Shown: positions 44,805-57,785, numbered from the stretch's first letter. The stretch: DNA of 64,000 bases from Punica granatum (GCF_007655135.1 NC_045129.1:33605122-33669121); one strand, 5' to 3'. The notes: a model not told the origin generated them from the sequence alone. Translations and numbers: made by a program.

Positions 44805-47800
44805 ATGGCACAGAACAATCAGCCTGCTAGCTCCGAGGAGAACACTCCACCGACGCCGGTTTATTATCAACCGTCCATGACTCAAGCACTGCCACCACTA
44901 ACTCCTGCAAGCGTACCCCCAGTACACTCGAGAGAAATTCCACCACCGGTCCCAACGCCATAAGCTCAAGCACCGTCCACCTCTACTGAGGGTGCGGCCC
45001 GCATCGTCGCACTGGAAGGCGACATTTCCTCACTGAAGGGCACGGTCAATCAGATGGCCGCCGACATGGCCGAGCTCATGGCCCTGCTCAGAGCTTCAAA
45101 CCGCACCTCCTCGAATTCTACTCCGCCTCCAGGGTATGGGCCAACGGTCGACCCAAACCCTTGGGTCCCGCCGACCCATGCTCCGGAAGGTATTGAAGCG
45201 CCTGCGATACACGCACCGGCGGGCCTCCCAGCCAACGTCCCTCCGCCATCAATGACTCTCCCGGCAGCCATTCCTCTCCCACCGTCGAACCCGACCACTC
45301 TTATACCGCCGCCGATGTCCATACCGGTTCCGGCACCCGTTTACGCGGCTCCTCTGCCGATGGTCTTCCCGGCGCAGAGCCCCCACGCTCCTGCTCACAC
45401 ATCCGAGCCTCTCCCATTCCAAGCTCCACAACCCCACATCAGCTTTACTTACCCAACTCTACCTCCCCTAAACATTCCCATCCCTGAACCGGGCACGCCA
45501 ACCCAGGCTGTCCCCATAGCTCCACCGACAAACTTTCTCCAGGAAACGGGGACTGAGCAGGAGCAGAGATTGAAGAAGATGGAAGAGAACATCAAAGCCT
45601 TACAATCAGGCGGCCCTCGCCTCGATGCCGGCGATTGCGATTGGAGTCTTTTCCCGGGTATGCGGCTACCCGCGAAGATTAAGGTGCCTGAATTCCAAAG
45701 GTACCATGGCACGACCGACCCCCGTCACCATCTCCGTCACTACAGGGGAAAGATGCTGCAGTACTGGGACTACGAAGAGTTCGTCATCCACACGTTCCAG
45801 GACAGTTTGGCGGGAGTGGCTCTCGATTGGTACATGTCGCTGAAAGCCGCGGATATCCCTACATGGACGGACCTTTCGGGCAAATTCATCGACCAGTACA
45901 AGTACTGTGCAGAAACGCCTCCGACCATGTTGGAGCTCAGTACAATGGAGATGGCCGAGGATCAGGGCTTCGAGGCCTACGCAGTAAAGTGGAGGGCTAG
46001 AGCGGCGAAACATGTCCCCCCGATTAGTGAGGCGCAGCAGATCCAATTATTCCACTCTACCCTCAGAGGGGCCTACTACTTGCACCTGTTGGCTCACACG
46101 TCTTCATTCTCCAACCTTATCGACGCCGGGAGAAAGCTCGATATTGGCGTTAAGCTCGGCAAGATAGAAGGACCGGCCGAGAAGAAAGAGAGAGAGTCCT
46201 CGAAGAAGGTTGCTACTGGGACACCCTCCGCGGGAAACAGGAGAGGAAGAGACGCGTCCGTCAATGCCGTTAACTCAGGGCGCCAGGCCCCCCAACAGTA
46301 TTCCATCAATTACACGCCCGCACCACCGACCACTCAGGCGTATGCCCCACCTCCGATGCATTATCAGCAGCAACTCCCAGCGCAACAAGTATATTATTCC
46401 GCCCCGCCGGCCTCCTTTCCGTTGCCGGCCTCGCACAATTACGTCCCTGTTCCTCCTCCGATCCAACAAAGCAGGCCTCCGGCTTCGAGAACTCCTCAGC
46501 CGGTGCAACGGGCTCCGGCCCCGCAAGACCATCGAGGCACCGCGCCGCGGCGCAAACAATTCACACCCCTTCCGGCCCCGCTCTCCCACATATACCGGCA
46601 ACTCCTCGCAGGCAATAGGATTAGATCAGTAGTGCCTAACCCCGATTTCGACCCCACCATTCAGGATCAAAGTCGGCGCTGCGAGTACCATCAGGGCGCA
46701 CCCGGTCACACCATCGACGATTGTTGGAAGCTGCGGGAGAAGATCCAAGCTATGATTGATGGCAAACAACTCACGTTCAACGCCGTCAAACCTCCGAACG
46801 TGCAAGCTAATCCTTTTCCCGATCACGGGTCAAGCTCGGGACCCAGCATTAACATGATCAGTGTTTGCGCCATAGGGGAGTACGAGACCGGGCAGGAGCC
46901 ATCCGCCCCCTTCGTAATCGAATATGTGCCTGCGGAAACCGGTATAGGGTACGCGGGGTTTGATGCCACGCCCGCCCCATTCGTGATAGATGTCCCTGCA
47001 CGAGAGCCATATCAAGATAGCAAGGTTCCGTGGACCTACGAAGGGAGTGTCGGGAACCTCGAGCGTCAATTCAGCGTCATGGGCGTGACGCGCTCGGGAC
47101 GAGTGTATGAAAACCCGGAGGCCGCGAACAAAGGAAATGCGCCTGCTGTGACATTAGGAATCGCCCCGGAAGCTACGCCGATCCCACAAAAGAAGGTGAC
47201 CGAAGAGGAAGCCGAGGCTCTTATGAAGATCATCAAGGCAAGCGAGTATAAGGTTGTTGAACAAATGGGCAAGTCTCCGGCCCACATCTCACTACTCGCC
47301 CTTCTCTTGGGTTCGGAGCCACATCGTGAAGCGCTCCTGAAGGTCCTAACGGCAGCACAGGTCCCTAAGGAGACGGCTCTAGGTCTCATTGAAGAGACCA
47401 TTGGATCGATCTTCTCCAACAATATTTCATTTTCGGATGACGAGCTTCCCCCCGAAGGATACGCACACTCACGGGCGTTGCACATCGTCTGCAAGTGCAA
47501 TAACTTCGTGGTGGGCCGGGTCATGATTGACAACGGTTCGGCTCTCAATGTATGTCCTGTTTCCACCCTGAAGCAGATGAATGTGGATTTGAATCATATT
47601 CGTCCGAGCAAGACAGCGGTTCGAGCCTTCGATGGCTCGCGGAGAGAAGTAAACGGAGAGATCGACCTTTTGATCGAGGTAGGTCCTTGTTCATTCAGCA
47701 TCACTTTCCAGGTCCTCGACATCCCCAATGCCTTCAGCTTGCTGCTCGGGAGGCCATGGATCCATTTTGCGGGCGCAGTCCCTTCCACCTTGCACCAAAA

Positions 47801-48129
47801 GCTTAAGTTCATCGTGGAAGAGCGACTCATCACGGTCAAAGGTGAAGAGGACTATGCGATTTATAAGGAGACGGTTGTCCCCTACATCAGTATTGGGGAC
47901 GATCATAACCTCCCCTTCCACTCGTTCGACACCATCTCCGTCATCCGAGACTACGGAAAGGCCGGTACGGCACCTCCTCGGATTTAGACGACGCGCTTGT
48001 CGATCTGCCAGGCATATACGCCGTCACCGAGGAGACTCCTTCAGGGGTCTACATCCGCCTCGCGCAGGAGAATGAGGAGCTCAACAACTGGACCTCAGTC
48101 CCGCGCTACTCGGCTGTAATCGCCGATGT
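44805..48129 (+). pseudogene. gag-protease and first pol exon, disabled
   Basis: ATG 44805 starts a proline-rich gag N-terminus. TAA at 44961-44963 interrupts it, and the frame is then open from 45,054 to 47,984. It includes a gag core (around WDYEEFVIHTF and LDWYMSLKAADIP), a knuckle-like CEYHQGAPGHTIDDCW, and an aspartic protease with VMIDNGSALNV and LLLGRPWIH. Just after SVIRDYG the frame shifts by -1 at about 47,981. The new frame reads YAVTEETPSG and ENEELNNWTSVPRYSAVIAD and ends at the intron donor. In related elements a longer segment with a G-patch lies at this point, as I recall, so a deletion probably caused the shift. Confidence 0.85.
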
Positions 48130-48340
48130 GTAAGGCTATCTTTGTAGACGATGTTTCCCGCGTGTCGGCAAAGTCATAAGCCACACGACGGAAGAGGGGT
48201 TTTTGTTATGGCATCAATGTTCCCACCTTCAATGAAATCCCTACATGCATTTTTGAATTTCCGTGTCTCCTTCGTTTCCTTCTCTCTTACTCATTCGCAG
48301 CGCTTTAAATATTTCTAAGACGACTCGTTTAAATTTTCAG
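48130..48340 (+). other. Ogre-type intron in pol, 211 bp
   Basis: Donor GTAAGG at 48130; acceptor AAATTTTCAG ending 48340; branch-like CTAAG near 48,315. Joining GAT GT to G CTC CAC gives IADVLHSNPNLR with no frame change. Unspliced, the frame stops at once in TAA. Splicing between protease and RT is an established feature of Ogre elements. Confidence 0.85.
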
Positions 48341-48788
48341 GCTCCACTCGAATCCAAATCTTCGACGCGTCGATTCGAACCCATCCAAAGAACTCCTCGA
48401 AGAGCCCCAACCCATATACTTCGGGGAAGGGCTCGACGAGGACGGTCGAGTGCCTGAGATAGAGGAGAGTTTGCACCGCCTCGAGAACCGTCAACTCACC
48501 TCAGTTGAGCCAACAGAAGAAATCAACGTAGGCACCGAAGAGGAACCCCGCACGCTAAAGATCGGGACGGGCCTCGACGGGCCTCGACCAAACACAACGA
48601 GCTCGGATGATCGATTTCCTGAAGGAGTACCAAGAGGTCTTCGCCTGGTCCTACGCCGACATGCCGGGCTTAGATCCATCGATAGTCAAGCACTCTCTCC
48701 CACTCGATACAGAGAACTTCCCGCCCAAACGGCAGCACCTATGGCGGCAGCGAGCCGGCCTTCTCCTCCGCATCAAAGAGGAGGTCCT

Positions 48789-51700
48789 CAGCACCTCGTC
48801 GGGGCACGCATGCGCGCGCCTAAGCAAACGCGGCTTGGGAGTGTCCACCTTCCCGGGGACGCGCGACGGACGCACGTGAGAAGGAGTCGCCACTTGCCAT
48901 TTTACGACCCGAAGGTCGAGGGCCGGCAAGTTACCCGGGTCTAGGGGTACGGGGTACACCTAAATGCTAAGGCAATGGTCGTACGAAACCGAAAATTCCG
49001 AATTCGGGGGTTCTATTACATGCGGGCTTATATCCCGCACGCCCTTTTGGTACTCTAGCTTGCTAGGCTTGCCATTTTGTTTATTTACTGCGTGATTTAG
49101 AGTTGCGCTCGACTCGCCCGTTTTGACACCGTAAAGTCGATGGATTGATGAAGTTGGGCCAAGAATCCGAAAGATGAGTAGGCTTGTGCGTCGAGGAATC
49201 GGTCCACTATCTCAACGTTACAGTTCATCGAACCGTGATGGTCGATTCCCTACGCGAACCGAAACCGCGAGTATTCGAGTTTACTCATCTCTTGGTAATA
49301 ATAGACCGACTTGACCGGTTCGACACTCGGACCTCTCGCTCGCCGATCGGGGATCCTTACAAGTGACCGAGTGAATATACAAATAAAATCCTCACAATGT
49401 TCTCTCGGATAATTACAAAGTGTAACTGAATAAGTAAATGGATCCCGATCGGTTTGCATTGGGCCAATATTCCACTCCGGCTCACCGTGTGTTTTGAATA
49501 ACCGATAAAAAAATTAAGGCAACGCGGGCTCAAGGAGCCGGGGGTCGGGTCCGATCGTTCCAACGGTTTGCAAGAGAACCGGTCGATTCCCACTGTAACC
49601 GTTGGACCGATCGAGCTCCCGGGTGATATCTAAACCCGTTTCACGCATCCAATCCAAATTGCCTTCCACATAGGCCATATTTGGAGTATGACGGTGAATC
49701 GAGGCTAGATCCCATTCCGCACTCGGGTTGCACGCGCTCAGTGAATTAGGAGACGTTGGACCTCGTGTTCGATGGTTTGGGGCGTTGGACCCCGTGCAAC
49801 ACGTAACCTATGGGCTCGGACTCGAACTGCAGCAAATCAGCAAAAGGAAATGGAAAACAGAAGAAAACTGATAAAACTGATGGAAAACAGATAACAACTG
49901 ACAAACGTAGGTGAATACAGACAAGTTGTGTATTAAGTCGAATGTACGTGATTTAATCAGTTATCGACCGGGGTTGATTTGCAAACAATGTGTCTAGCCT
50001 AGGCAACCATAGATGGTGGGCTAGAATATGGTTCTAAGCCGATTACATGTGTGAATTTGTTTTAGAGCTTTTATTCGGTTAAGTGTCACTATGGTTTCAC
50101 CGAATTAACCAAACTTGTGTTTTGACTCTAGATTGGAACCTAGCATTCCACCTATCAATTATCTAATGTTCGGTTAAGTCGAGTGTATGATTAATCCGGT
50201 TTTTCGTGTTTCGTAAATGAAATGAAATGTTCACCACCGAATCTACGGTAGAAAGATAGAAACACCGAAAGTGAACGGAATGGGCCGTGCGAATGAAACT
50301 CGCACCCGAACGGGTTGCCCTTTCCCACCCATAGATCGAGGTGTTTCCAACTCCCTAACGCCTAGGGTATCGGTGAATCACGGAATGACGATTATGCCCT
50401 TGGATAAAATTGCGATGTCCGTATGTAAATTGGAGATCACGTCACAGGAAGAAATCTAAGGAGGACTCACGCGTCTTGACTCGAGCCACCTCAAATCGGG
50501 CCCGGACTCGAGTCATAGCACGCGAGTACTCGTTAGACATCAATTCTATTCGTGTTACGTGTCTCGGTGTTTTGAAATTGTGATCTTTTAAGGAAAAGGG
50601 CATTCCCGCCGTTCCGTGAACCATCGATGCGTTTACGAATTAAGGATCGATTAACCTAATTATTTAGTCCAAGTGATTTAATTAATCGAGTGGCACGTCC
50701 CGTTTCCCGTTTGTGAAGTGGTTTAATGATTGAGACCTCAAACCTCAATTGTTATGGATCAATGAAATGATTGTTCGATATTAACGTATCTAGCATACGA
50801 ATTAACATGAAACCAACGATTAAATGAAAATTGTGATTACAATCAATTCCAAGAATCGGTTTTGACCATTTCTTGCATGCATAAAACATCAAACACGATG
50901 ACAACGTGCATTTTTTACATAGCCGGTGCCGCCATGATCTTAGGAACGCAATTAAACATACAAACAAGCACAAGCACGATATTTAGAGGAATCGATAAAA
51001 CGACACCGACTCATGGGAAGCAAAAAATGTAAAAACTCGGGAAATGACTTGAGTCGGGAAAAGGAGGCCATCCATGGCCCGAGGAAGCCAAGAGGGGCTC
51101 TCGGCCACCTCCCTTGGGGCGAGGCCGAGAGGCTCCCTTGGTTCACCCGAGCCAACGATGTCTCCTCGACTCTGATTCAAGCTATTTCCCGACATGCTAG
51201 CACTATAAACGATGAAGACATGCATAATACGATGTAAAAACACATAAAAACATAAACTTGCATGTGAATCGGTCATGAACCGCCTTATCGCCCCACAAAC
51301 ACAAAGAAAACGTAAAAGTCCTAACTTCTCTGAGTCGGGAGTGATTATACCTAGCCCCGGGATGCGGGAAAGAGTCGGAGAAGTGTCAAAGGGAGTCGGG
51401 AGACTCGGCTGGAACGAACAGATCCGAATCAGTGAAGTCGGGTCGGCGGCAGACCCGACTGGCAGTCCGGCTTGTCGGGGCTGTACCGGTTGATCGGGAT
51501 GGAATTTTCGTGCGGGGCCAGTTGCATTGGATTCCCAAGAGACCAAGGATCGCGTCTGCGGTGGTTTCGGGAGGAGAGCACGCGTAGATTTTCTGGAAAT
51601 CAAAAACGAAGTAGGGTCAGTAACAAAAAGACAGACCCAGTCGGGTCAAAACAGACCCGACTGGCACGCGATGAAGAAATGGGTCCATAGGAGGCTCCCG

Positions 51701-53739
51701 GTGGTATTTTGATGCTAGGTCGGTGGCATTGGACTCCTAACTGACTGAGGATCATGCCTGCGGTGGTTTCATGAGGATTGGACATGTAGATTTTCTGGAA
51801 ATCAAAAACAAAGTCGGGTTAGCTAGCAGAAAACAGAACCAACTGGGCGGAACTGACCCGACTGGGCAGATCGGAAAGAAATGGCTGTCCCGGAGGCTCC
51901 CGGTGGTATTTTGCTGCAAGGTTTGTGGCATTGGACTCCTAACTGACTGAGGATCACGGTGATAGGTGGCTCGTAGCGAGATTCAACCCGACCTGACCTG
52001 TGCGTCCCTGCAAAGTTCGGGTTAGAAAAGACGACCAGAGGAAAAAAACCTGACTGGCACCCGATGAAGAAACGACTCTACGGGAGGCTCCCGGTGGTCT
52101 TTTGGTGCGAGATCGGTGGCATTGGACTCCTAACTGAGTGAGGATCATACCTGCAGTGGTTTCATGAGGATTAGACATGTCTATTTTCCTGAAAGATGCA
52201 AAGAAAACCGGTAAAAAACTGGAAAAATCTGTGAAGGGAGAAAGGAGAGAAAAGGCGGTGGTGCACGGTTGAACGGCTCTCGGCACGCGACCACCTTGTC
52301 ACGAGGAAGAGTGAGGGTTGTGAGGAACCCCTATGAAGTGATGGCACGACTCGCCATGGTCGTGGGAAGAAATGGCGTGCCAAGGATCCCGGGGTGGCCG
52401 TGGAAACCCGTTTCTGCACTGTTTCTACTACCTGCTGAAACGGTGTGTTGGAGGCTTCAAATGCTAAAACTAGGTTCGGAAATGGATTTAGAAGGTCGAA
52501 AACATGTGGGGTAAGAAGTTTGGTCAAGGCTCGAGCAAAGTTGGGGGGCGGGACTCGCCTAGGAACCGGGAAAGTACCTAGAGGCCCGATTCTGAAATGT
52601 TCTAGATCTGCATGCTGGGAGCTTCAAATGCTGAAACTAACACCGGAAATGGACTCGGGAGGTCGAATACATGTGGGATATGAAGTTTGGTCAAGTTTGG
52701 TTCGGGTTGGGTGGCGGTCGCCGGAAAACGGTTGAGTTTTCCGGCAATTATGCCTTGGTTTCGGGCTGAGGGGAGGCTGGACGAATTGCTGAAATGTGCT
52801 GAAGTTGAGAGGGCTTGGAGAGGGAGATTGGCTTGAGAGAGAAGGAGAATGAAGAAGTGTCTAAGTTAATGACCAAATGGACTTATAAATGCAAGCTTAA
52901 TGACAAGATTGAGTGAAGTTAAATGCAATTAAATGGTGCTTAGGGCATCCGAATTTCTTAAGAGGGATTAGGGAGGGGAAGTTGTCTTGAGAAGGTTGAT
53001 GGGAAGTGATGGATGGAAGAGTGGAGTTGATGGATGGAAGAGTGGAGTTGATGGGTGTGATAGGAAGTGATAGGAAGTGATAGATGTGAGGGAAATTTGA
53101 ATTGTGTGGTGGGGGGTGCTTGGAGCCGACGGTGGGAGGGAGGAAGCCGCGGCTTGGGGCTGTCCAATCGGAGCCGAGGGTTGAGCCGTGGCTTGGGGTT
53201 GAGCCGCGGCTTGATGGCTTGGCTTGGCTGAACTGTGGGTCCCATCTGATTGAGAGAAAAGCCGGCAAATGCTTGAAACCCGATTGAGCTTGCATCCGAC
53301 CTCCGATGTCCAATTAATTTGAAGATTTGGAATGCTTGAACGACGAGGATTTGAATGAGCCTAATATCGCCGTGTGTTGTGTGGACGAGCGTTCGGGTGA
53401 CTCGGCGCCTCGGGAGTCGGTTTTGCCCTGTTTGGACGTTCGGGGTGGAATTTAGCGCCTCTCGACCCCCGATTGTTCTTTGTGCATCCTTGCATTTGTT
53501 TTGGCGATCCTTTTGCCCCGTGAGTGATTGTTGGCTCGTCGTCCTCGGTCGGGGACCGTTGGCCCGGGAAGACCTAGGGACTTTGACCGGGATTTTCTCA
53601 GTGTGCCGTGCTCTTTTCTTATTGTTCATGACCCCGTGCCCGCCTATTTGCCTCCGATTGTCGGATGATGAATAGTGCCCTGGGCTTCGGTCGAGAATCC
53701 TCGTGTGGGAAGTCGGTGGGCCAAAATGGGGTGCTGACA
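48789..53739 (-). mobile_element. Nested LTR of a related element, inverted, about 4.95 kb
   Basis: The right end CCAAAATGGGGTGCTGACA is the reverse complement of an LTR start like that of the host element. The left end matches the reverse complement of the LTR 3' end (TCGTCGGGGCACGC, then GAGAAGGAGTCGCCACTTG). ATCGATAAAACGACACCGA in the middle also pairs with the host LTR. The central part is diverged and longer. No internal coding region is seen, so it is a solo LTR. There is no 5-bp duplication, and about ten RT codons expected between the flanks are missing. Confidence 0.85.
51470..52200. repeat. Tandem repeat of about 195 bp inside the nested LTR, four units
   Basis: GCATTGGA starts at 51,533, 51,726, 51,928 and 52,119, spaced 193, 202 and 191 bases. 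Units share GAGGATCATGCCTGC, TAGATTTTCTGGAAATC and GGCTCCCGGTGGT. This explains most of the extra length of this LTR. A further pair of similar segments lies at about 52,440-52,710. Confidence 0.8.
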
Positions 53740-56700
53740 GTCTGCAATTACTCTGAATGGGTGGCAAACATCGTGCCCGTGGAGAAGAAGGACGGAAGGG
53801 TCAGAGTCTGCGTCGACTACCGGGACCTCAACAAGGCTAGTCCTAAAGACAACTTCCCTCTGCCTCACATCGACGTCTTGGTCGACAACACTGCGCGCCA
53901 CAATCAATTCTCTTTCATGGATGGCTTTTCGGGGTATAACCAAATCCGGATGGCCGAAGAGGACAAGGTCAAAACGACTTTCATCACAATGTGGGGCACA
54001 TTTTGCTACAAGGTCATGCCCTTCGGTCTCAAAAATGCCGGGGCAACCTACCAACGGGCAATGGTCACGCTCTTCCATGACATGATGCATAAGGAGATCG
54101 AGGTCTACGTCGACGACATGATTGCTAAGTCCAAGGAGGGAGAGGATCACCTCGTCAACCTGAGGCGTCTCTTCGAACGTCTCAAGAAGTACAAGCTTAG
54201 GCTCAACCCGGCCAAGTGCACATTCGGCGCGAAATCCGGAAAACTGCTAGGATTTGTGGTCAACGAACGAGGCATCGAGGTCGATCCTGACAAGGTGAAA
54301 GCGATTAGGGAGCTACCTCCGCCATCAATAGTGCGCGAGGTACGGAGCTTCTTAGGACGACTGAATTACATCGCGCGTTTCATCGCGAACCTATCAGATA
54401 AGTGTCAACCCCTCTTCCGGCTGCTTCGTAAAAATGCAGCAATTGAATGGGACGACGACTGTCAGAAGGCCTTTGACGATATTAAGACATACTTAGTTCA
54501 GTCGCCGGTGTTGGTCCCGCCCACACCAGGTCGACCTCTCATTCTTTACCTGACAGTGCGCCGGCAATCATTGGGGTGCATGTTGGGGCAAGAAGATGAG
54601 TCCACACGCGCAAAACATGCCATCTACTATCTGAGCAAGAAGTTTACTGAAGGGGAATCCAATTACCCGGAGATCCAGAAGATGTGCTGCGCACTGGTGT
54701 GGGTCATGTAGAGAGTTCGACAGTATACTCTCTATCACACTATCCGCTTGCTGTCAAAAGCGGATCCCCTGAAATATCTACTTGGTAGACCATCCTCCAT
54801 GAGGAACATTGCAAAGTGGCGCCGTCAATTGACGGAGTACGACATCGAGTATGTGCCCTGCACATCAGTCAAGGGGCAAGCAATTGCAGACCATTTGGCG
54901 GAATTTCCAATCGAGGATGACACGCCGATCAACTCCGACTTTCCAGACGAAGGGATCCTCCGAGTAAATGAGGAGGAGGAGGGGACCGCATGGAAGATGT
55001 ATTTCGACGGCGCGGTGAATTCCACCGGTTCTGGTATCGGCGTAGTGCTGATATCCCCGGACGGACGTTATTACCCGATTGCAGCAAAAGTCAATTTTCT
55101 CTGCACCAATAATGTAGCCGAATACGAGGCATGCATCCTTGGCTTGCAAGCAGCGATTGATTTCAAGGTGAAGGAGCTAGAAGTGTTCGGAGATTCAATG
55201 CTCACAATCTTCCAGACATTAGGGCAATGGAAGACGAAAGACGCAAAGTTTGTACCATACCACGAGTATCTCCAGGAGTTAGTGGAGAACTTCGAGAAAA
55301 TCTCATTCACCTACACGCCACGTATCAAGAATCAGTTTGCAGACGCACTTGCGACACTGGCATCAATGGTGAGCATCACAAAAGAAAACCTCATCGAGCC
55401 ACTTGAGATCGAGATTGCCGAAGGCCCGGATTACTGCGACACAATCGTGGCGACCGATGAACAGCCATGGTACGAAGACATCAAACATTTTCTGCAAACC
55501 GGCCAATACCCGACATTTGCCAACCGTCGGGACCGGAAAACACTTAGGCAACTTGCAGCGCATTACTTCCTGAGCGGAGAGACTCTCTACCGCCGTTCCT
55601 TCGACGCCACACTACTCCGGTGTGTTGACGAAAACGAGGCACAACGACTCATGGGAGAGATACATGAAGGGAGCTGTGGACCCCACATGAGCGGTCTCAT
55701 GCTCACCAAGAAACTCATGCGCCTAGGTTACTTTTGGTCCACCATGGAGGCCGACTGCGCCAAACACGTCAGACACTGCCACTTGTGCCAGGTCTATGCC
55801 GATCAGATCAAAGCACCCCCCAATGAGCTACGCCCGATGGCGGCCCCGTGGCCCTTTTCAATGTGGGGCATTGACGTGATCGGCCCTATCAATCCCAAAG
55901 CATCCAATGGACACATGTTCATTTTGGTGGCAATTGACTACTTCACCAATTGGATCGAGGCCATAACGCTCGCTTCGGTCACCGCAAATGCCGTGGCACG
56001 TTTCTTTAAGCGCGATATCATCGCCCGATATGGAGTCCCCGAAACAATCATCACCGACAATGCCAAGAACCTGAACAACAGGATCATCGATGAGCTTTGT
56101 GAGCGATTCAAAATACACCACCGCAATTCCACACCATACCGTCCCCAAATGAACGGTGCGGTGGAGGCTGCGAACAAAAACATCAAGAGGATCATCGAGA
56201 AAATGACGGTGACCTATAAGGATTGGCACGAGATGCTCCCTTTTGCGCTCTTGGCATATCGAACGTCCATCCACACTTCAACCGGGGCAACTCCGTACTC
56301 CCTAGTCTACGGCATGGAAGCAGTCCTCCCAATCGAAGTGGAGATTCCCTTCATGAGGGTCATCGTTGAGTCCAAGCTCGAAGAAGCAGAATGAGCGAAG
56401 CAGCGCTATGACCAGCTCAATCTCATTGATGAGAGACGGCTAACAACGCTCTGCCATGGTCAATGCTACCAACAAAGAATGGCTCGAGCGTTCAATGCAA
56501 GGGTTCGCTACCGCGAATTCCGCCTCGGTGACCTCGTCCTACGAAAGGTCTTGCACATCACACCTGACTCTCAGGGCAAGTTTGCGTACAAGTATGATGG
56601 ACCTTTCGTCGTCAGGGAAGTGTTCTCCGAAGGGGCAATTATCTTGAGCGATATGGACGGGACCGAAAACACGCTCCCGGTCAATGCCGATGCCCTTAAG

Positions 56701-56904
56701 AAGTACTACCCTTAATGGCCTCTTTGTCATCCTGCAGTTGCTTTGTGTTCTCGCAAGTTTCAGGCCACCTTCCAGACCCTTATCTTCCTCTGTCTTCCTT
56801 TAGGCTCCGCGCCGTCTCACCTCATCACATCTTCTATTTTTCACGCACGTGCCCTGTCCACACGATCCTTCTCATCTAAGGATACTTCAGAGAGAAAAAT
56901 AATA

Positions 56905-57215
56905 ATTTTCCCGCTAGGTCGAAAACCTCCTTGAGGCGGCCTAGGCAAAAATTAGGGAACGAGAGGCACGACTTAAAATCCCGCAAAGGGGAGTCGTGGC
57001 AAAAGGAGAGCACAAATAAATTCCTCGCTAGGCTGAAAACCCGCAAAGGACGGTCTAGGCAAAAGTTAGAGGAACCGAGAGGTGCGATCGGACCCGAACG
57101 TGGGCGATTGTAGCAAAAGGTGAGTACTCATGTGAGAAAAGTCAAATAAAAAATACCCCGCTAGGTCGTTACTTATCTTGCGGCCTAGGCAAAAATTAGG
57201 GGCAATTGTCGGCTT
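56905..57215 (+). repeat. GCTAGG...CCTAGG hairpin-like repeats after pol
   Basis: Three units start near 56,910, 57,022 and 57,150. Each has CGCTAGG, a short AC-rich loop region and GGCCTAGGCAAAAATTAG or a close variant. Two further units between them end in GGCAAAAGG or GCAAAAGG. The arms can pair, giving short stems in the RNA. Confidence 0.65.
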
Positions 57216-57785
57216 GACCACGAAAGAGCAGCGGCACTTCGCGTGAAGCTACAACTAGTAGTGGTTCGGCAGTGCTCAACGCAAACAAACTCTCTTCGAC
57301 TCCCCAGGCTTGAGACACGCCTCGAAATGGGGTCGAATCGTCGTATCCTTGATTTGGAGGATCCTAAAGATCCCTCCCTTTACCTTTACTCAAAACTCTG
57401 CGGGCCATGCCCCACCTTGTAAAAAGCCTTTCTTTTAGTCAAGTACATGTCACATTCGGGGACACGGCCGCCCCTCAAATGGCCACTGTGTCCAAATCCC
57501 CGAAGCATCGCTACATAGATTTCCTTTGCACATCGTAATTCCAGCAGTATTGCGTGACTGACAACGACCGTTAGTCGCTATTCCTTGTGTGCAGGTGTGA
57601 GCATTTGGATCCTGAAAGGTGTCTCTTCCTGACGGACTCATGTCTGCCTTATGCGACAAGACGAAATCCCAATCCGAGCGGATGACCCTCAAGGAGACAC
57701 ACAACGCCCAATCCTGCGACAAGCGACGAACAACGCTTGCCACGGCACCGTCATAAGCACAATATGAACTCGAATCCAACGGATC
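57216..57785 (+). other. 3' untranslated region before the minisatellite
   Basis: No frame with protein character and no further repeat seen. Confidence 0.5.

Larger units (their letters stand above)
48341..56715 (+). pseudogene. pol second exon: RT, two RNase H domains, integrase; disrupted
   Basis: 48341-48790 encodes the region before RT. A 10-bp tandem duplication (48569-48588) shifts the frame before MIDFLKEYQEVFAWSYADM. A nested LTR (about 48,789-53,739) splits the domain. RT resumes at VCNYSEWVANIVPV and contains YVDDM. The first RNase H region ends in TAG at 54709-54711. The second, archaeal-type RNase H has YFDGA, AEYEA, GDSM and FADALA as catalytic sites. Integrase follows, with an HHCC finger (HEGSCGPH ... 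CHLC), core Asp in MWGIDVIG, Asp in ITDNA and Glu in GAVEAANK. TGA at 56392-56394 interrupts the C-terminal part, and the frame ends at 56715. The dual RNase H marks the Tat lineage. Confidence 0.92.

Noticed and set aside
42986..47921. Long minus-strand frames opposite ORF1, gag and protease
   Set aside because: Antisense shadows of GC-rich coding sequence, with no domain or splice signals of their own.
52958..53767. 269-codon minus-strand frame in the nested LTR
   Set aside because: It covers short tandem repeats near 53,001-53,060 and crosses the LTR end into RT sequence, so it is a chance frame.
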